Positions 16,995-24,836 of a DNA stretch of 64,000 bases are shown one piece after another. The stretch comes from an uncultured Verrucomicrobiota bacterium. Lineage in GTDB: Bacteria; Verrucomicrobiota; Verrucomicrobiia; Opitutales; Opitutaceae. The DNA is taken from the NCBI GenBank assembly GCA_903898675.1, contig CAIUGM010000010.1, positions 1 through 64,000 of the forward strand, read 5' to 3'. The stretch's first letter is position 1, and each line of letters opens with the position of its first letter. The position numbers and the translations under genes are program-made. Below the pieces are notes generated by a model. That model did not search any database. It was not told the DNA's origin and was given only the letters and a program-made list of their open reading frames with translations.

Positions 16995-17520
16995 GCTTAG
17001 ATGGAGTCGCCACCGGGTCGGGCTTGGCGCCCCATTCGGTGAGGCGGCGGTCGGTGTCGGCCAGGGTGCCCTGGAGCTGGGCGATGATGTCCTGCGCGTT
17101 GTGCAGGTGGGTGGTGACGGACTCGGGGGTGCCGGTCGCGGCGGTCTGTTGCTGCACCTTGAGGTTTTGTTCGACGAGGCCGGTCAGGAGCGCGATCTGG
17201 CTGAGGAGCCGGTGGCGCCGCGCCTGCCAGCCCGTGACCAAGGCTTCGTGGACGGACTTGCCGTTGACCGCGGCGAGCATGACCTGTTCGCGGTCGCCGG
17301 CGTTCGCCACGCCCCGGTCCATCGCGTCGAGCTGCAGCTCCTGCAGGGCCGTGTCGAAGGGTTGGAGTTGCTCCGCCGTGAACCGCGCGCCCAGCTCGGC
17401 GCGGAACGCGGTGAGCTCGCCGGCGGCGGAAGCGCGGATCGTGATCTCCGGCAGGTCCGGCGGCTTCGCACAGCCGCCGAGGCAGCCGATCAGGAGAATG
17501 ACGATAAGGCGGCGCGACAT
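16990..17520 (-). CDS. Putative lipoprotein with helical body, unknown
   Basis: A 176-residue predicted lipoprotein: short positive start (MSRRLIVIL) and lipobox LGGC with the lipidated Cys at about residue 17. The mature part is almost entirely helical (FTAEQLQPFDTALQELQLDA, LLSQIALLTGLVEQNLKVQQ, and a C-terminal coiled-coil-like HLHNAQDIIAQLQGTLADTD), suggesting a periplasmic or outer-membrane-attached helical bundle. No family recognised. The ATG at the lipoprotein signal is chosen over one 26 codons upstream. It lies 107 bp downstream of the histidine kinase on the same strand, so the two may be co-transcribed. Confidence 0.75.
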   Translation of the reverse strand: MSRRLIVILLIGCLGGCAKPPDLPEITIRASAAGELTAFRAELGARFTAEQLQPFDTALQELQLDAMDRGVANAGDREQVMLAAVNGKSVHEALVTGWQARRHRLLSQIALLTGLVEQNLKVQQQTAATGTPESVTTHLHNAQDIIAQLQGTLADTDRRLTEWGAKPDPVATPSKL

Positions 17521-17627
17521 GAACCGAGGCTGGTCCCGCGGGCCGGCGGAGGCAAAGCGGAATGCTCCCCCGGGCATCCTGGGTTGGGCCTGAAGCAAAG
17601 GCTTGAGCCCTTGCGCCTACACTTGGC

Positions 17628-18953
17628 CTAGCGAGCCGGAGGGTTTGCCGCCTGCCGGTAGCGCAGAGGAAAAACCACGCGGAAGGTCGTGCCCGTTTCC
17701 GGTGAACTGGCGATCTCGATACTGGCATCGAGCAGCTCGCAGAGGCGCTTCACGATGGAAAGCCCGATGCCCTCGCCGGGTTGGTGGGTGGAGGGTGCGG
17801 CCGGGGCGTTGGCATCGCGCGGTGCCGGCAGCACCTGCGAGGCTTTGCCCTGGCTGGCGGCGGTTTTTTCGTCCGACTCCTTGGCGCTCGCCGTGGCTTC
17901 CTGCAGGCCGGTCACGAGCATGGTCACGGGCCCCGCCCGGAGCCCGGGGCCGGTGTCCTTGACCATCAGCCACCAGGTTTCCTTTTCTGTGCCCCACGTC
18001 AGGTCGACGCCGCCACACGGGGTGTACTTGAGCGCATTGCCCAGGAGATTTTTCGCCAGTCGCCGGGTTTTATCGGCGTCGCCCTCGACCAGCAGCTCGG
18101 CCGGACCCTCCACCCCGAGGAACAGATGGCGTTCGCGGGCGAACGGCTGGTGGGCCGCGCCGAGCTCGGTGAGCAGGACGGTGGCATCAAAGGCGGCGAT
18201 CTTCCGGGTTTCCTGCCCGGCCTGCAACCGGGCCAGCTCCATCAATTCCTCCAGCATCGTGTTCAGCCCCTGCACGGCCTGTTTCAGGTACGAGGCGGAT
18301 TCCACGCGGTCGGTCTCGGCCATGGCCGGCCGGCCCAGCAGCGTCGCGGCGAGGTTGACGCCGAGGACGTCACTCTTGAGATCGTGGACGGCCTGGTGGA
18401 GGAGGGTGGAGCGGCTCCGCTCGATCTCGTTCACGGTGGCGAGCGCGCCGCGGAGGTCGCCGACGTGCCCGGCGGACTCGGCCTGCTGCATGCGTTCGTA
18501 TTGGCCGGCGCTTTCACTGATGGTGTCGTTGACGAGGGCCATGATCTGGCACTGGGCCTCGGCCAGGGTGTCGGGTTGAATCTCAGGGTTTTTCTCCGCG
18601 ACCAAGCGGAGCTCTTGGTAGAGGCAAAACTGGAGGTGGCCGCATTCCTTGATGAGTTCCTGCAGCCGGTAGCCCTGCTGCCAGCGGTGGAGGCCGTGCT
18701 TCACGCCTTCATCCTTTTTGTCGACGTCGGCGGCCCGGGCATCCGCCCCGCCGGGGCGCGATCGCAGGCGGAACTCAAAGGCGTCGAGCATCTCGGGGAT
18801 GTGGTCAAGGAACTGCCCGAGGGTGAGTGAGCGTCCCGTGGTCTGTTCCGGGTCGGCCCGGTCCGCCTTGCGCCACGCCTGCAGGATTGCGTCCCGCCGT
18901 TCAGCAAAGTAATCGCTCAAGGCGGAGAACTGCTGGCTTTTGGTCAGGGACAT
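17628..18953 (-). CDS. Soluble sensor histidine kinase with RsbRD-like N-terminus
   Basis: A 441-residue cytosolic histidine kinase without membrane helices. Residues about 5-150 resemble the RsbRD_N helical sensory domain (FAERRDAILQAWRKADRADP, HRWQQGYRLQELIKECGHLQ). The HisKA dimerisation domain has the phospho-acceptor H190 in AVHDLKSDVLG. The HATPase domain shows N box KNLLGNALKYTP (301-312), G1 DTGPG (333-337) and G2 GEGIGL (393-398). Between G1 and G2 lies an unusual Ala/Ser/Pro-rich insertion of about 50 residues in the ATP lid. No response regulator is adjacent; the single-domain regulators at 47.7 and 56.2 kb are possible but unproven partners. The signal is unknown. Confidence 0.88.
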   Translation of the reverse strand: MSLTKSQQFSALSDYFAERRDAILQAWRKADRADPEQTTGRSLTLGQFLDHIPEMLDAFEFRLRSRPGGADARAADVDKKDEGVKHGLHRWQQGYRLQELIKECGHLQFCLYQELRLVAEKNPEIQPDTLAEAQCQIMALVNDTISESAGQYERMQQAESAGHVGDLRGALATVNEIERSRSTLLHQAVHDLKSDVLGVNLAATLLGRPAMAETDRVESASYLKQAVQGLNTMLEELMELARLQAGQETRKIAAFDATVLLTELGAAHQPFARERHLFLGVEGPAELLVEGDADKTRRLAKNLLGNALKYTPCGGVDLTWGTEKETWWLMVKDTGPGLRAGPVTMLVTGLQEATASAKESDEKTAASQGKASQVLPAPRDANAPAAPSTHQPGEGIGLSIVKRLCELLDASIEIASSPETGTTFRVVFPLRYRQAANPPAR

Positions 18954-19012
18954 CGGTTCATGGTGTTCTCGCGTGCGGCAATAGCGACCTCTATAACCTC
19001 CGGACTGGCAGG

Positions 19013-19226
19013 GATCGAGGAAACGCGGTGGAAAGGAACGACGGAAACGGATCAAGGCTTCAGGGCAGGCCACCACGAAACACACCAAGGACACGAAAGG
19101 AATCCCTGGGTCTGCCTTCGGGTGCTTCGTGGTTAAACTCCGGCTCCTGAATGGGGAAGTGCATGTTGCCTTCAGTGTCCTCACCGATCCCTCTCCGCGC
19201 TCTCTGCGCCCTCCGCGTTGAAAAGC
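19013..19226. repeat. Dispersed GCGGAAA / CACGAAA repeat, copy G
   Basis: CACCACGAAACACACCAAGG and GGTGCTTCGTGGTTAAACTC arms followed by CTCTCCGCGCTCTCTGCGCC and CTCCGCGTTGAAAAG. It occupies most of the 318-bp gap between the kinase and the GH29 gene. Confidence 0.75.
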
Positions 19227-19271
19227 CTGGATTCAATCCTTGGGCTTGTCCGCTCGCCCCAACCGGCGAGA

Positions 19272-20750
19272 TCAGGCGGGCGGCCGTAAAAAGAGTCCCA
19301 GTGTCGACAGCGCGAGGCAGGCGTCGGCGGCGGTGATGCGTAACCGGACCTTGGTGGTGGTGATATCCGCGGTGGGGACCAGCCGTTGCGCTCCGATGCT
19401 GGTGGTCGTGGCGCATTCGACCCACCGGCCGGCGGTCGCATCCCAGGCGTCAAGCGCCACGCCGGCGATCCGCTGGCCGAGCGGCAGGTATTCCCGCAGC
19501 AGGATCAGGTTGAAGGTGCGCGGCGCAGCGAACTCGAGCACGAGTTCGGCCGACGTCACCCCATCATCCGTCGCCCAATAGGCCCCGGGCTGCCCGGCGA
19601 TCACGTTGGCGGCGGCATACCGGGCGTCGTGGCCGCGCGTGTTGCTGGCCTGCACCCGTGCGCCGGCGGCGAGATCACGGCTGAAGGTCGCGTCGCGATA
19701 CGCCCGCCACGCCCGCAGGGCGGCCACATCCGGCTCGGGAATGATCCCGCGCCGGTCGGGCGCGAGGTTGAGGATCAGGTTGGCGCCGCGCCCAACCGAG
19801 GTGAGGTAGATGGCGAAGAGCTCGGCGGGCGACTTTACCTTGGCGTCCTCGGCCGCGTGGTAAAACCAGCCCGGCCGGATGGAAACATCCACCTCGGCCG
19901 GCAGCCATTGCGCGCCGCGGCGGTCGCCGCGGTTCAGCTGCTGCCCGTCGGCATGCCCGGGCATGAAGCCCGCGGCGTTGATCGTGGCCCAGCAGGGATC
20001 GCCGGCCACGCCCCGTTCATTGCCCACCCAGCGCACGTCGGGGCCGCCGTCGCTGAACATGACGGCCTGCGGCTGGAGTTCGCGCACGATTTTCCAGGTG
20101 GCCGGCCAGTCATAATAGGTGGTGTTGTCGATCTGGCGCACCTCCCGCGCCCCGCCGTAGTAGCCGTCGCCGCCGTTGGCGCCGTCGAACCACACCTCGA
20201 AGACCGGGCCGTAATTCGTCAGCAGCTCGCGCAGCTGGTTGCGGTAGTAGGCGAGGTAACTTGGCTGGCCGTAATCCGCGCGGTTGCGGTCCCACGGCGA
20301 CAGGTAGAGGCCGAACTTCAACCCGTGGCGCCGGCAGGCGTCGGCGATCTCCCGCACGATATCGCCGTGGCCGCCTTGGTAGGGACTGTGCGCGATGCTA
20401 TGGTCCGTGTAACGACTCGGCCAGAGACAGAATCCGTCGTGATGCTTGGCCGTGAGCACGAGGCCGGTCAGCCCGGCCTCCTTGACCGTCCGGGCAATCT
20501 GGTCGGCGTCAAAGGCGGTGGGGTTGAACACGGCGGGGGATTCGTCGCCGTAGCCCCACTCCTTGTCGGTGAAGGTGTTCACCGTGAAATGCACGAAGGC
20601 ATAGGCGCCGAGCTGGTGCCACGCCCACTGGCGCTCGCTCGGCACCGGCGCGAGGGGAGCGGGCGGCGGCACCGCGGCCACCGCCAGCCCGCCGCAGCCA
20701 AGCAGCAGGCCAACCAGCAACGCGCGGGGCAGGGGCAACCGGTTCAACAC
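19272..20750 (-). CDS. Secreted alpha-L-fucosidase, GH29
   Basis: Retaining alpha-L-fucosidase acting outside the cytoplasm. Residues 1-26 form a signal peptide. The GH29 barrel (about 35-345) contains the family signature AKHHDGFCLWPS (101-112) and the nucleophile D189 in FEVWFDGANGG. A C-terminal F5/8-type (discoidin, CBM32-like) module follows (about 350-490; ASNTRGHDARYAAANVIAG). GxxGHDxR-type features and the discoidin tail fit the 1,3/1,4-fucosidase subfamily (GH29-B), but that is inference. Start is GTG, immediately preceded by a 198-bp dispersed repeat that must act as its 5' leader and promoter region. A GH95 fucosidase lies 24 kb away. Confidence 0.93.
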   Translation of the reverse strand: MLNRLPLPRALLVGLLLGCGGLAVAAVPPPAPLAPVPSERQWAWHQLGAYAFVHFTVNTFTDKEWGYGDESPAVFNPTAFDADQIARTVKEAGLTGLVLTAKHHDGFCLWPSRYTDHSIAHSPYQGGHGDIVREIADACRRHGLKFGLYLSPWDRNRADYGQPSYLAYYRNQLRELLTNYGPVFEVWFDGANGGDGYYGGAREVRQIDNTTYYDWPATWKIVRELQPQAVMFSDGGPDVRWVGNERGVAGDPCWATINAAGFMPGHADGQQLNRGDRRGAQWLPAEVDVSIRPGWFYHAAEDAKVKSPAELFAIYLTSVGRGANLILNLAPDRRGIIPEPDVAALRAWRAYRDATFSRDLAAGARVQASNTRGHDARYAAANVIAGQPGAYWATDDGVTSAELVLEFAAPRTFNLILLREYLPLGQRIAGVALDAWDATAGRWVECATTTSIGAQRLVPTADITTTKVRLRITAADACLALSTLGLFLRPPA

Positions 20751-20948
20751 GAGGCGCCCAGATTACCCCACGCCTCCCGCGAGGCAAGGGCCTGCTGCTC
20801 ACGCCCCCCGGTAACTTGTAACGTATTACGTTACAAAATGGCTGGGGTCATCGGTTCGTAATACCGGGAGTCTCAGGGTCCGAATCTGCCGGGCAATGTC
20901 CTTGCTGATTCTTCTCCGCGCTCTCCGCTTCCTCCGCGTTTAAAAGTC
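20751..20948. repeat. Long direct repeat, copy 1 of 2
   Basis: Starts GAGGCGCCCAGATTACCCCA, contains the palindrome TTGTAACGT-ATT-ACGTTACAA, and ends CTTCCTCCGCGTTTAAAAGT. A similar sequence in the same orientation lies at 21781-21977, so the DUF4256 gene is bracketed by the pair. Confidence 0.85.
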
Positions 20949-20953
20949 CGGAT

Positions 20954-21526
20954 TCAAACCCGGAGCGAGGCGCGGAAGCCGCGGCCGCTGTAGTAGGACT
21001 GCGCACCGTTGTGGTACACCCAGACATGGCCGAAACGGCGGTCGCCATAGAGGCCGCCGCCCAGTTTCCGGATGTCTGCGGGTGCTTTCAGCCAGCTCGA
21101 GGACTTTGCATCGAACTCACCCACTTGCTGGAGCTCCCGGTATTGTTCCTCCGTCAGGATCTCCACGCCCATGGCCGCGGCCAGGTCCATGGCATTGTGC
21201 TTGGGTTTGAATTCCTTCCGCGAATCCAGCGCTGCCCGGTCGTAGCAGACGCTGGTGCGACCAGCCGGGCTTTCCGCGGAACAGTCGACGAAGAGGTACT
21301 CGCCCGTCTTTTTATCGTGCCCGACCACATCGGGTTCGCCGCCGGTTCTTTCCATTTCACCGAGCGACCACAGTTTTGCGGCGTTGGCTTCCAGCTTCGC
21401 CTGAACCTTGGCCCAGGGCAGCCCTTCATGGCGGCGCATGTTTTGCTCAAAGCGGGATTGCAAGGTGCCGAGCAGTTCTTCCCGTTGGGCGGGTGAGAGC
21501 TCCTGCTTTGTCTTCGCGTTTTTCAT
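20954..21526 (-). CDS. DUF4256 protein
   Basis: A 190-residue cytosolic protein of the DUF4256 family, function unknown. Family blocks are visible in order: LLGTLQSRFEQNMRRHEGLP, WAKVQAKLEA, LWSLGEMERTGGEPDVVG, YLFVDCSAESPAGRTSVCYD, RAALDSRKEFKP, and the C-terminal DRRFGHVWVYHNGAQSYYSG. The conserved DCSxESP and HNGAxSYY patches suggest an enzyme-like pocket, but no reaction is known. Length is normal. The gene is bracketed by two direct copies of a roughly 195-bp repeat, which together with its patchy distribution suggests it moves as an accessory unit. Confidence 0.9.
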   Translation of the reverse strand: MKNAKTKQELSPAQREELLGTLQSRFEQNMRRHEGLPWAKVQAKLEANAAKLWSLGEMERTGGEPDVVGHDKKTGEYLFVDCSAESPAGRTSVCYDRAALDSRKEFKPKHNAMDLAAAMGVEILTEEQYRELQQVGEFDAKSSSWLKAPADIRKLGGGLYGDRRFGHVWVYHNGAQSYYSGRGFRASLRV

Positions 21527-21780
21527 GGCGGTTTTATTGCCGGGTCGGGGAAGGTTGGCCGCTGCTCAGCCCGGGCGCGGGCGGCTGGAGTCGGTGTCTT
21601 GAGCAAGCCCGGTCCGCCGATTTGGGCAAGCCCGGGAATCAGCCGGGGGCGATCGCGGTATAGCGTAGCCGCGTTGGAGCGCCGCGACAACGTGGTTGGG
21701 CTGGCTGGGGCCGGACCACGCTCGGCTTGGCTGCTCAACCCGGTTTAAACGCGGAGGGCGCGAAGAGTAGAGGAATTAGG

Positions 21781-21977
21781 GAGGCGCCCGATTACCCCAC
21801 GGATTCCGCGAGGTAAGGGTCTGCTGGCGACGCCCCCCGGCAACTTGTAACGTATTACGTTACGAACTGCCGGGGGACATGGGCGCGCAATACCGTGATG
21901 GGTCAGGCGTCCAAATTTGCCAGTCAGGGTCATTCCCAATCACTCTCCGCGTTCTCTGGGTCCTCCTCGTTTAAAAG
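21781..21977. repeat. Long direct repeat, copy 2 of 2
   Basis: Starts GAGGCGCCCGATTACCCCAC, keeps the palindrome as TTGTAACGT-ATT-ACGTTACGA and ends GGTCCTCCTCGTTTAAAAGT. It is part of a 614-bp gap without a gene between DUF4256 and the alpha/beta-hydrolase. Confidence 0.85.
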
Positions 21978-21983
21978 TCTTTG

Positions 21984-22061
21984 ATGTCACTTAATGGGTG
22001 ACATGGGGTTTTGGGGCGACGGGCTGTGCGTTGGCTTTGATGTTCCAAGTTGGAACATCAA
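21984..22061. repeat. Two adjacent palindromes
   Basis: ATGTCACTT-AAT-GGGTGACAT (with wobble pairs next to the loop) and, 32 bp on, TTGATGTTCCAA-G-TTGGAACATCAA with perfect 12-bp arms. Both lie 80-150 bp upstream of the hydrolase start and might act as operators or as transcript hairpins. Confidence 0.7.
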
Positions 22062-22140
22062 GGCCCGGGCGGGAGCTGCCCGTCAGCTTCTTTGCAGTTT
22101 GTTATCCACAGGAATCGATTTCGAGTCATAGCATGGCGCC

Positions 22141-22968
22141 ATGAAGATATTCCTTTTCGCGTTGCTGGCCTTGGGGTGGACGGTCGCCGGGGCGGCCGGG
22201 CCGGAGGCGCCGGCGACCTACGGGAGCAATCCCGCGGCCGGGAAGTACTACGAGGTCCGCGGCATCCGGATGTACTGCGAGACCTACGGCAGCAGCGGTC
22301 CGGCCGTGCTGATGATCCACGGCAACGGCGGCAGCATCGCGGCGTTCAAGCACAACATCCCGTACTTCGCCGGCAAATACCGGGTGATTGTGGCCGACAG
22401 CCGGTCGCAGGGCCGGAGCCGGGACGCCGGGACGGAACTCACCTTCGAGATGATGGCCGACGATTACGCCGCGCTGCTGGACGCCCTCCACGTCGACTCG
22501 GCCTACGTCATCGGCTGGAGCGACGGCGGCATCACGGCCCTGTTGTTGGCGATGCGGCACCCGGAAAAGGTGATCCGGCTCGCGGCGACCGGGGCGAATA
22601 TCCGGCCCGACGCCAGCGCGTTCGCGCCGGGGCTGTGGGAGGACTGGCGGAAAACCTATGAGCGCGACCGGGCCAAGGTCTGGGCCACGGACCAGGAGAA
22701 GAACGACTGGAAACTGTTCCTCCTCGACTGGCGCGAGCCCAACATCCCGGACGCCGCCCTCGGCGCGGTGAAGTGCCCGGCGCTGATCATCTGCGGCGAC
22801 CACGACATGATTTCGCTCGAGCACACGGTGGAGATCTACCGCAGCCTGCCGCAGGCCGCGCTGTGGGTCGTGCCGCACTCGGGTCATGCCACCTTGCAGG
22901 AGCATACCGACGATTTCGACCGGACAGTCGACAGCTTCTTCAGCGTACCCAACCCGGTCGGCCCGTAG
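22141..22968 (+). CDS. Exported alpha/beta-hydrolase
   Basis: A 275-residue hydrolase with a signal peptide (residues 1-19). The fold is the classic alpha/beta-hydrolase: oxyanion HGNGGS (60-65), nucleophile S127 in GWSDGG, acid in CGDHDMISLEH, and histidine in VPHSGHATLQEH. The GWSDGG elbow (instead of GHSxGG) and a small cap place it among the carboxyl-ester/C-C hydrolase group with unassigned substrates. It is transcribed alone, 171 bp ahead of the PilZ gene on the same strand and separated from it by a hairpin without a T-run. Confidence 0.87.
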   Translation: MKIFLFALLALGWTVAGAAGPEAPATYGSNPAAGKYYEVRGIRMYCETYGSSGPAVLMIHGNGGSIAAFKHNIPYFAGKYRVIVADSRSQGRSRDAGTELTFEMMADDYAALLDALHVDSAYVIGWSDGGITALLLAMRHPEKVIRLAATGANIRPDASAFAPGLWEDWRKTYERDRAKVWATDQEKNDWKLFLLDWREPNIPDAALGAVKCPALIICGDHDMISLEHTVEIYRSLPQAALWVVPHSGHATLQEHTDDFDRTVDSFFSVPNPVGP

Positions 22969-23063
22969 AGGCCCAGGCTACCGGGCCTGACCCGAACTTT
23001 TTTCGGGCTTCACGCAAAGCCCGGTTGTGCTTTGCGGGGAAGGCGGCATAGTATCGGACATTT

Positions 23064-23792
23064 ATGAGTTCTGACGAAGCCAAGGCCAAGGTATCCAAGC
23101 GCAAGCAGGTCCGCTATGCGGTGGGCGACGACTGCCGCTTGCGCGCCACGATCCTGTTGCGGAGCTCCGACGAGGCCTCGGCGAACAAGCAGTGGTCCGG
23201 GACGCTGATGGACCTGTCGCCGGAGGGAGCCCACGTCCGCCTGAGCCTGGGCGCGCTGGCTTACGCCGGTGAACGTTGCGTGCTGACCCTGTCGCACGGC
23301 GGCACGAAGCTGGAGATCAAGGGCAGCGTGGCCCACTATGTCTGCTCGGCGCGGTACTCGGTGTGCGGGATGCGCTTCGATTCGCTTTCGACGGCGGAAG
23401 ACAAGGCGTACCAGCCGATTTTCCAGGCCATCGTCGCGGGCGCGTCGCTGGCCGCCGGGCCGTCGGTCACCGAGTCACCGAGCCGGCACCGGGAGGAATT
23501 CCGCGGACCGAGCCACGCGAAGCTGGTGGTGTGGCGCGACAAACCGGAAGGGAAGCTGGTGGGCTTCGAGTTCACGATGGCGCGCTACGCCGCGGCGCTG
23601 ACGACGATCGGGGCGGACATGGCGAAGAACAAGACGCAGGTGCATTTCCGGTCGGCGGCTTCCGGCAGCGCGGGGGCACCGCTCACGCGGACCCAGGAAT
23701 TGGAAGCGCGCTGGGAGTTCTCGCTCGCGGGCTCGAACCTGGCCAAGGCCATCGCGCCCGATATCCAGCAACTGCTGCGGCTGGTGAGCTGA
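23064..23792 (+). CDS. PilZ-domain protein
   Basis: A 242-residue cytosolic protein with an N-terminal PilZ-type domain (about residues 12-120). The c-di-GMP-binding pattern is partly there: an Arg/Lys-rich start (KVSKRKQVRYAVGDD) standing for RxxxR, and DLSPEGAHVRL standing for the D/NxSxxG motif. The C-terminal half (about 140-242) is a second unassigned domain with VVWRDKPEGKLVGFEFTM. Binding of c-di-GMP is plausible but not certain because the first arginine motif is irregular. It is followed by repeat DNA. Confidence 0.75.
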   Translation: MSSDEAKAKVSKRKQVRYAVGDDCRLRATILLRSSDEASANKQWSGTLMDLSPEGAHVRLSLGALAYAGERCVLTLSHGGTKLEIKGSVAHYVCSARYSVCGMRFDSLSTAEDKAYQPIFQAIVAGASLAAGPSVTESPSRHREEFRGPSHAKLVVWRDKPEGKLVGFEFTMARYAAALTTIGADMAKNKTQVHFRSAASGSAGAPLTRTQELEARWEFSLAGSNLAKAIAPDIQQLLRLVS

Positions 23793-23845
23793 GGCGCGGG
23801 CGTGACGGGCAATCGGGGTGGATGGGAGCCTCGCTGATCGGACCA

Positions 23846-24003
23846 GGAATTTTCAACGCGGAGGCGCGAAGGAGCGAAGGGCGCGGAGAGGAGGGGGATG
23901 AGCCCGGGAATCAGGTCAGTACCTTCGCGAATTTCCCTTCGCGATTTTTGTGCCCTTCGCGTTTAATCTGATTGAAAGCGAGGCTTGGGCCTGAGGCTGC
24001 CTT
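23846..24003. repeat. GCGAAGG direct repeat, left of DUF1801
   Basis: GGAATTTTCAACGCGGAGGC, GTCAGTACCTTCGCG, TTTGTGCCCTTCGCGTTTAA and a tail CTTGGGCCTGAGGCT. The same string of blocks recurs at 24607-24768. Confidence 0.8.
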
Positions 24004-24005
24004 AA

Positions 24006-24034
24006 TTTGACGGATATTAACATCCTCTGCGCGA
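24006..24034. repeat. TTTGACGGATATTAACATCC repeat
   Basis: First of three copies of TTTGACGGAYATYAACRTCC followed by GCAGCCTGACC-like sequence (others at 25978 and 26976). Confidence 0.7.
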
Positions 24035-24061
24035 CCGTTCCGGCCGCCTGCGTTGTGCCCT

Positions 24062-24487
24062 TTATGCCACGGCGCCCATGCCGCCGGTTTTCTCGGCTTG
24101 TTTCACGAGCTTCATCGCGGCGTCGAGCTTTAGGTCCGCGAGCTTCTTGAAGGTGATGCAACTCCGGCCGGTCTTCACGTTGCCGAGCTTCGCGGCATTC
24201 TGCTCGACGAGGTAGCCGCCCTTGTCGGAGGAACAGATATGGAGGGCGTAGCCGCTTTTCCCCGCGACGAGCCCGATCAGGAACCAGTCACCCTCGCGAC
24301 CGCTGGCATATTTGTAGTGATACTTCCCGTAGCCGAGGACGGGCGACGGCCCCATGCCGGACATCATGACCGGGGTGAGCTTCGGTGCGGTTTTGCGGAT
24401 GGCCTGGTGGATCGTGGTCATCGTCTCGCGGCGATCGTCGGGCAGGGCCGCAAGGAATTCAGCGACGGTGGGAAGTGGCTTGGGCAT
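24062..24487 (-). CDS. DUF1801 (YdhG-like) protein
   Basis: A 141-residue DUF1801-family protein of the YdhG/Fur-associated fold, cytosolic, role unclear. Typical features: VAEFLAALPDDRRETMTTIHQAIRK split as a helical start (residues about 8-32), the MSGMGPSPVLGYGKYHYKY strand pair, and a C-terminal CITFKKLADLKLDAAMKLVK helix. The family is thought to bind small molecules or iron, without firm proof. Direct copies of a roughly 160-bp repeat flank the gene, so it resembles a movable accessory unit. Confidence 0.85.
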   Translation of the reverse strand: MPKPLPTVAEFLAALPDDRRETMTTIHQAIRKTAPKLTPVMMSGMGPSPVLGYGKYHYKYASGREGDWFLIGLVAGKSGYALHICSSDKGGYLVEQNAAKLGNVKTGRSCITFKKLADLKLDAAMKLVKQAEKTGGMGAVA

Positions 24488-24606
24488 GCGGCGAGGCTGT
24501 GGCGCCGAGCCTCAGCGGGCAAACCTGAACAGGCGGCGCGCTGGATTCTTCGCCGGCTAATGAGGGAAAGGGAGAGCATGGCCTCTTTCGGGCACCGCTT
24601 GCTTGG

Positions 24607-24768
24607 GGTAGGGAATTTTTAACGCGGAGACGCGGAGGAGCGAAGGGCACGAAGAGGAAGAGGCATAAGATTAGGAAGCTGGTCAGTACCTTCGCGGATC
24701 TCCCTTCGCGACTTTGCGCCCTTCGCGTTTAATCCGGGAGCAAGGAATCCTTGGGCCTGAGGCTATCC
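24607..24768. repeat. GCGAAGG direct repeat, right of DUF1801
   Basis: GGGAATTTTTAACGCGGAGA, GGTCAGTACCTTCGCGGATC, GCGCCCTTCGCGTTTAATCC and CCTTGGGCCTGAGGCTATCC. It lies in a 349-bp gap that holds no gene. Confidence 0.8.
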
Positions 24769-24836
24769 TGGCTCGCAGGACTTGAAAAATCCATCGCCCG
24801 ATCCCTGCCGCACGGTCTGCGTATCGCTGGCTAAGT

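Noticed and set aside
14508-19226. Short peptides with NHEGHEAHEG, TTKDTKLTK or NPFRVFGVFRG strings
   Set aside because: They are translations of the dispersed CACGAAA repeat in one of its reading frames and recur at every copy; they do not represent a protein family.
22102-22110. Perfect DnaA box TTATCCACA
   Set aside because: Single copy without neighbouring boxes, AT-rich unwinding region or dnaA/dnaN genes; expected by chance, not an origin.
9241-24768. CRISPR array
   Set aside because: Repeats are spaced by whole genes, vary in length, and are internally palindromic over long stretches; no regular short repeat-spacer pattern and no cas gene.
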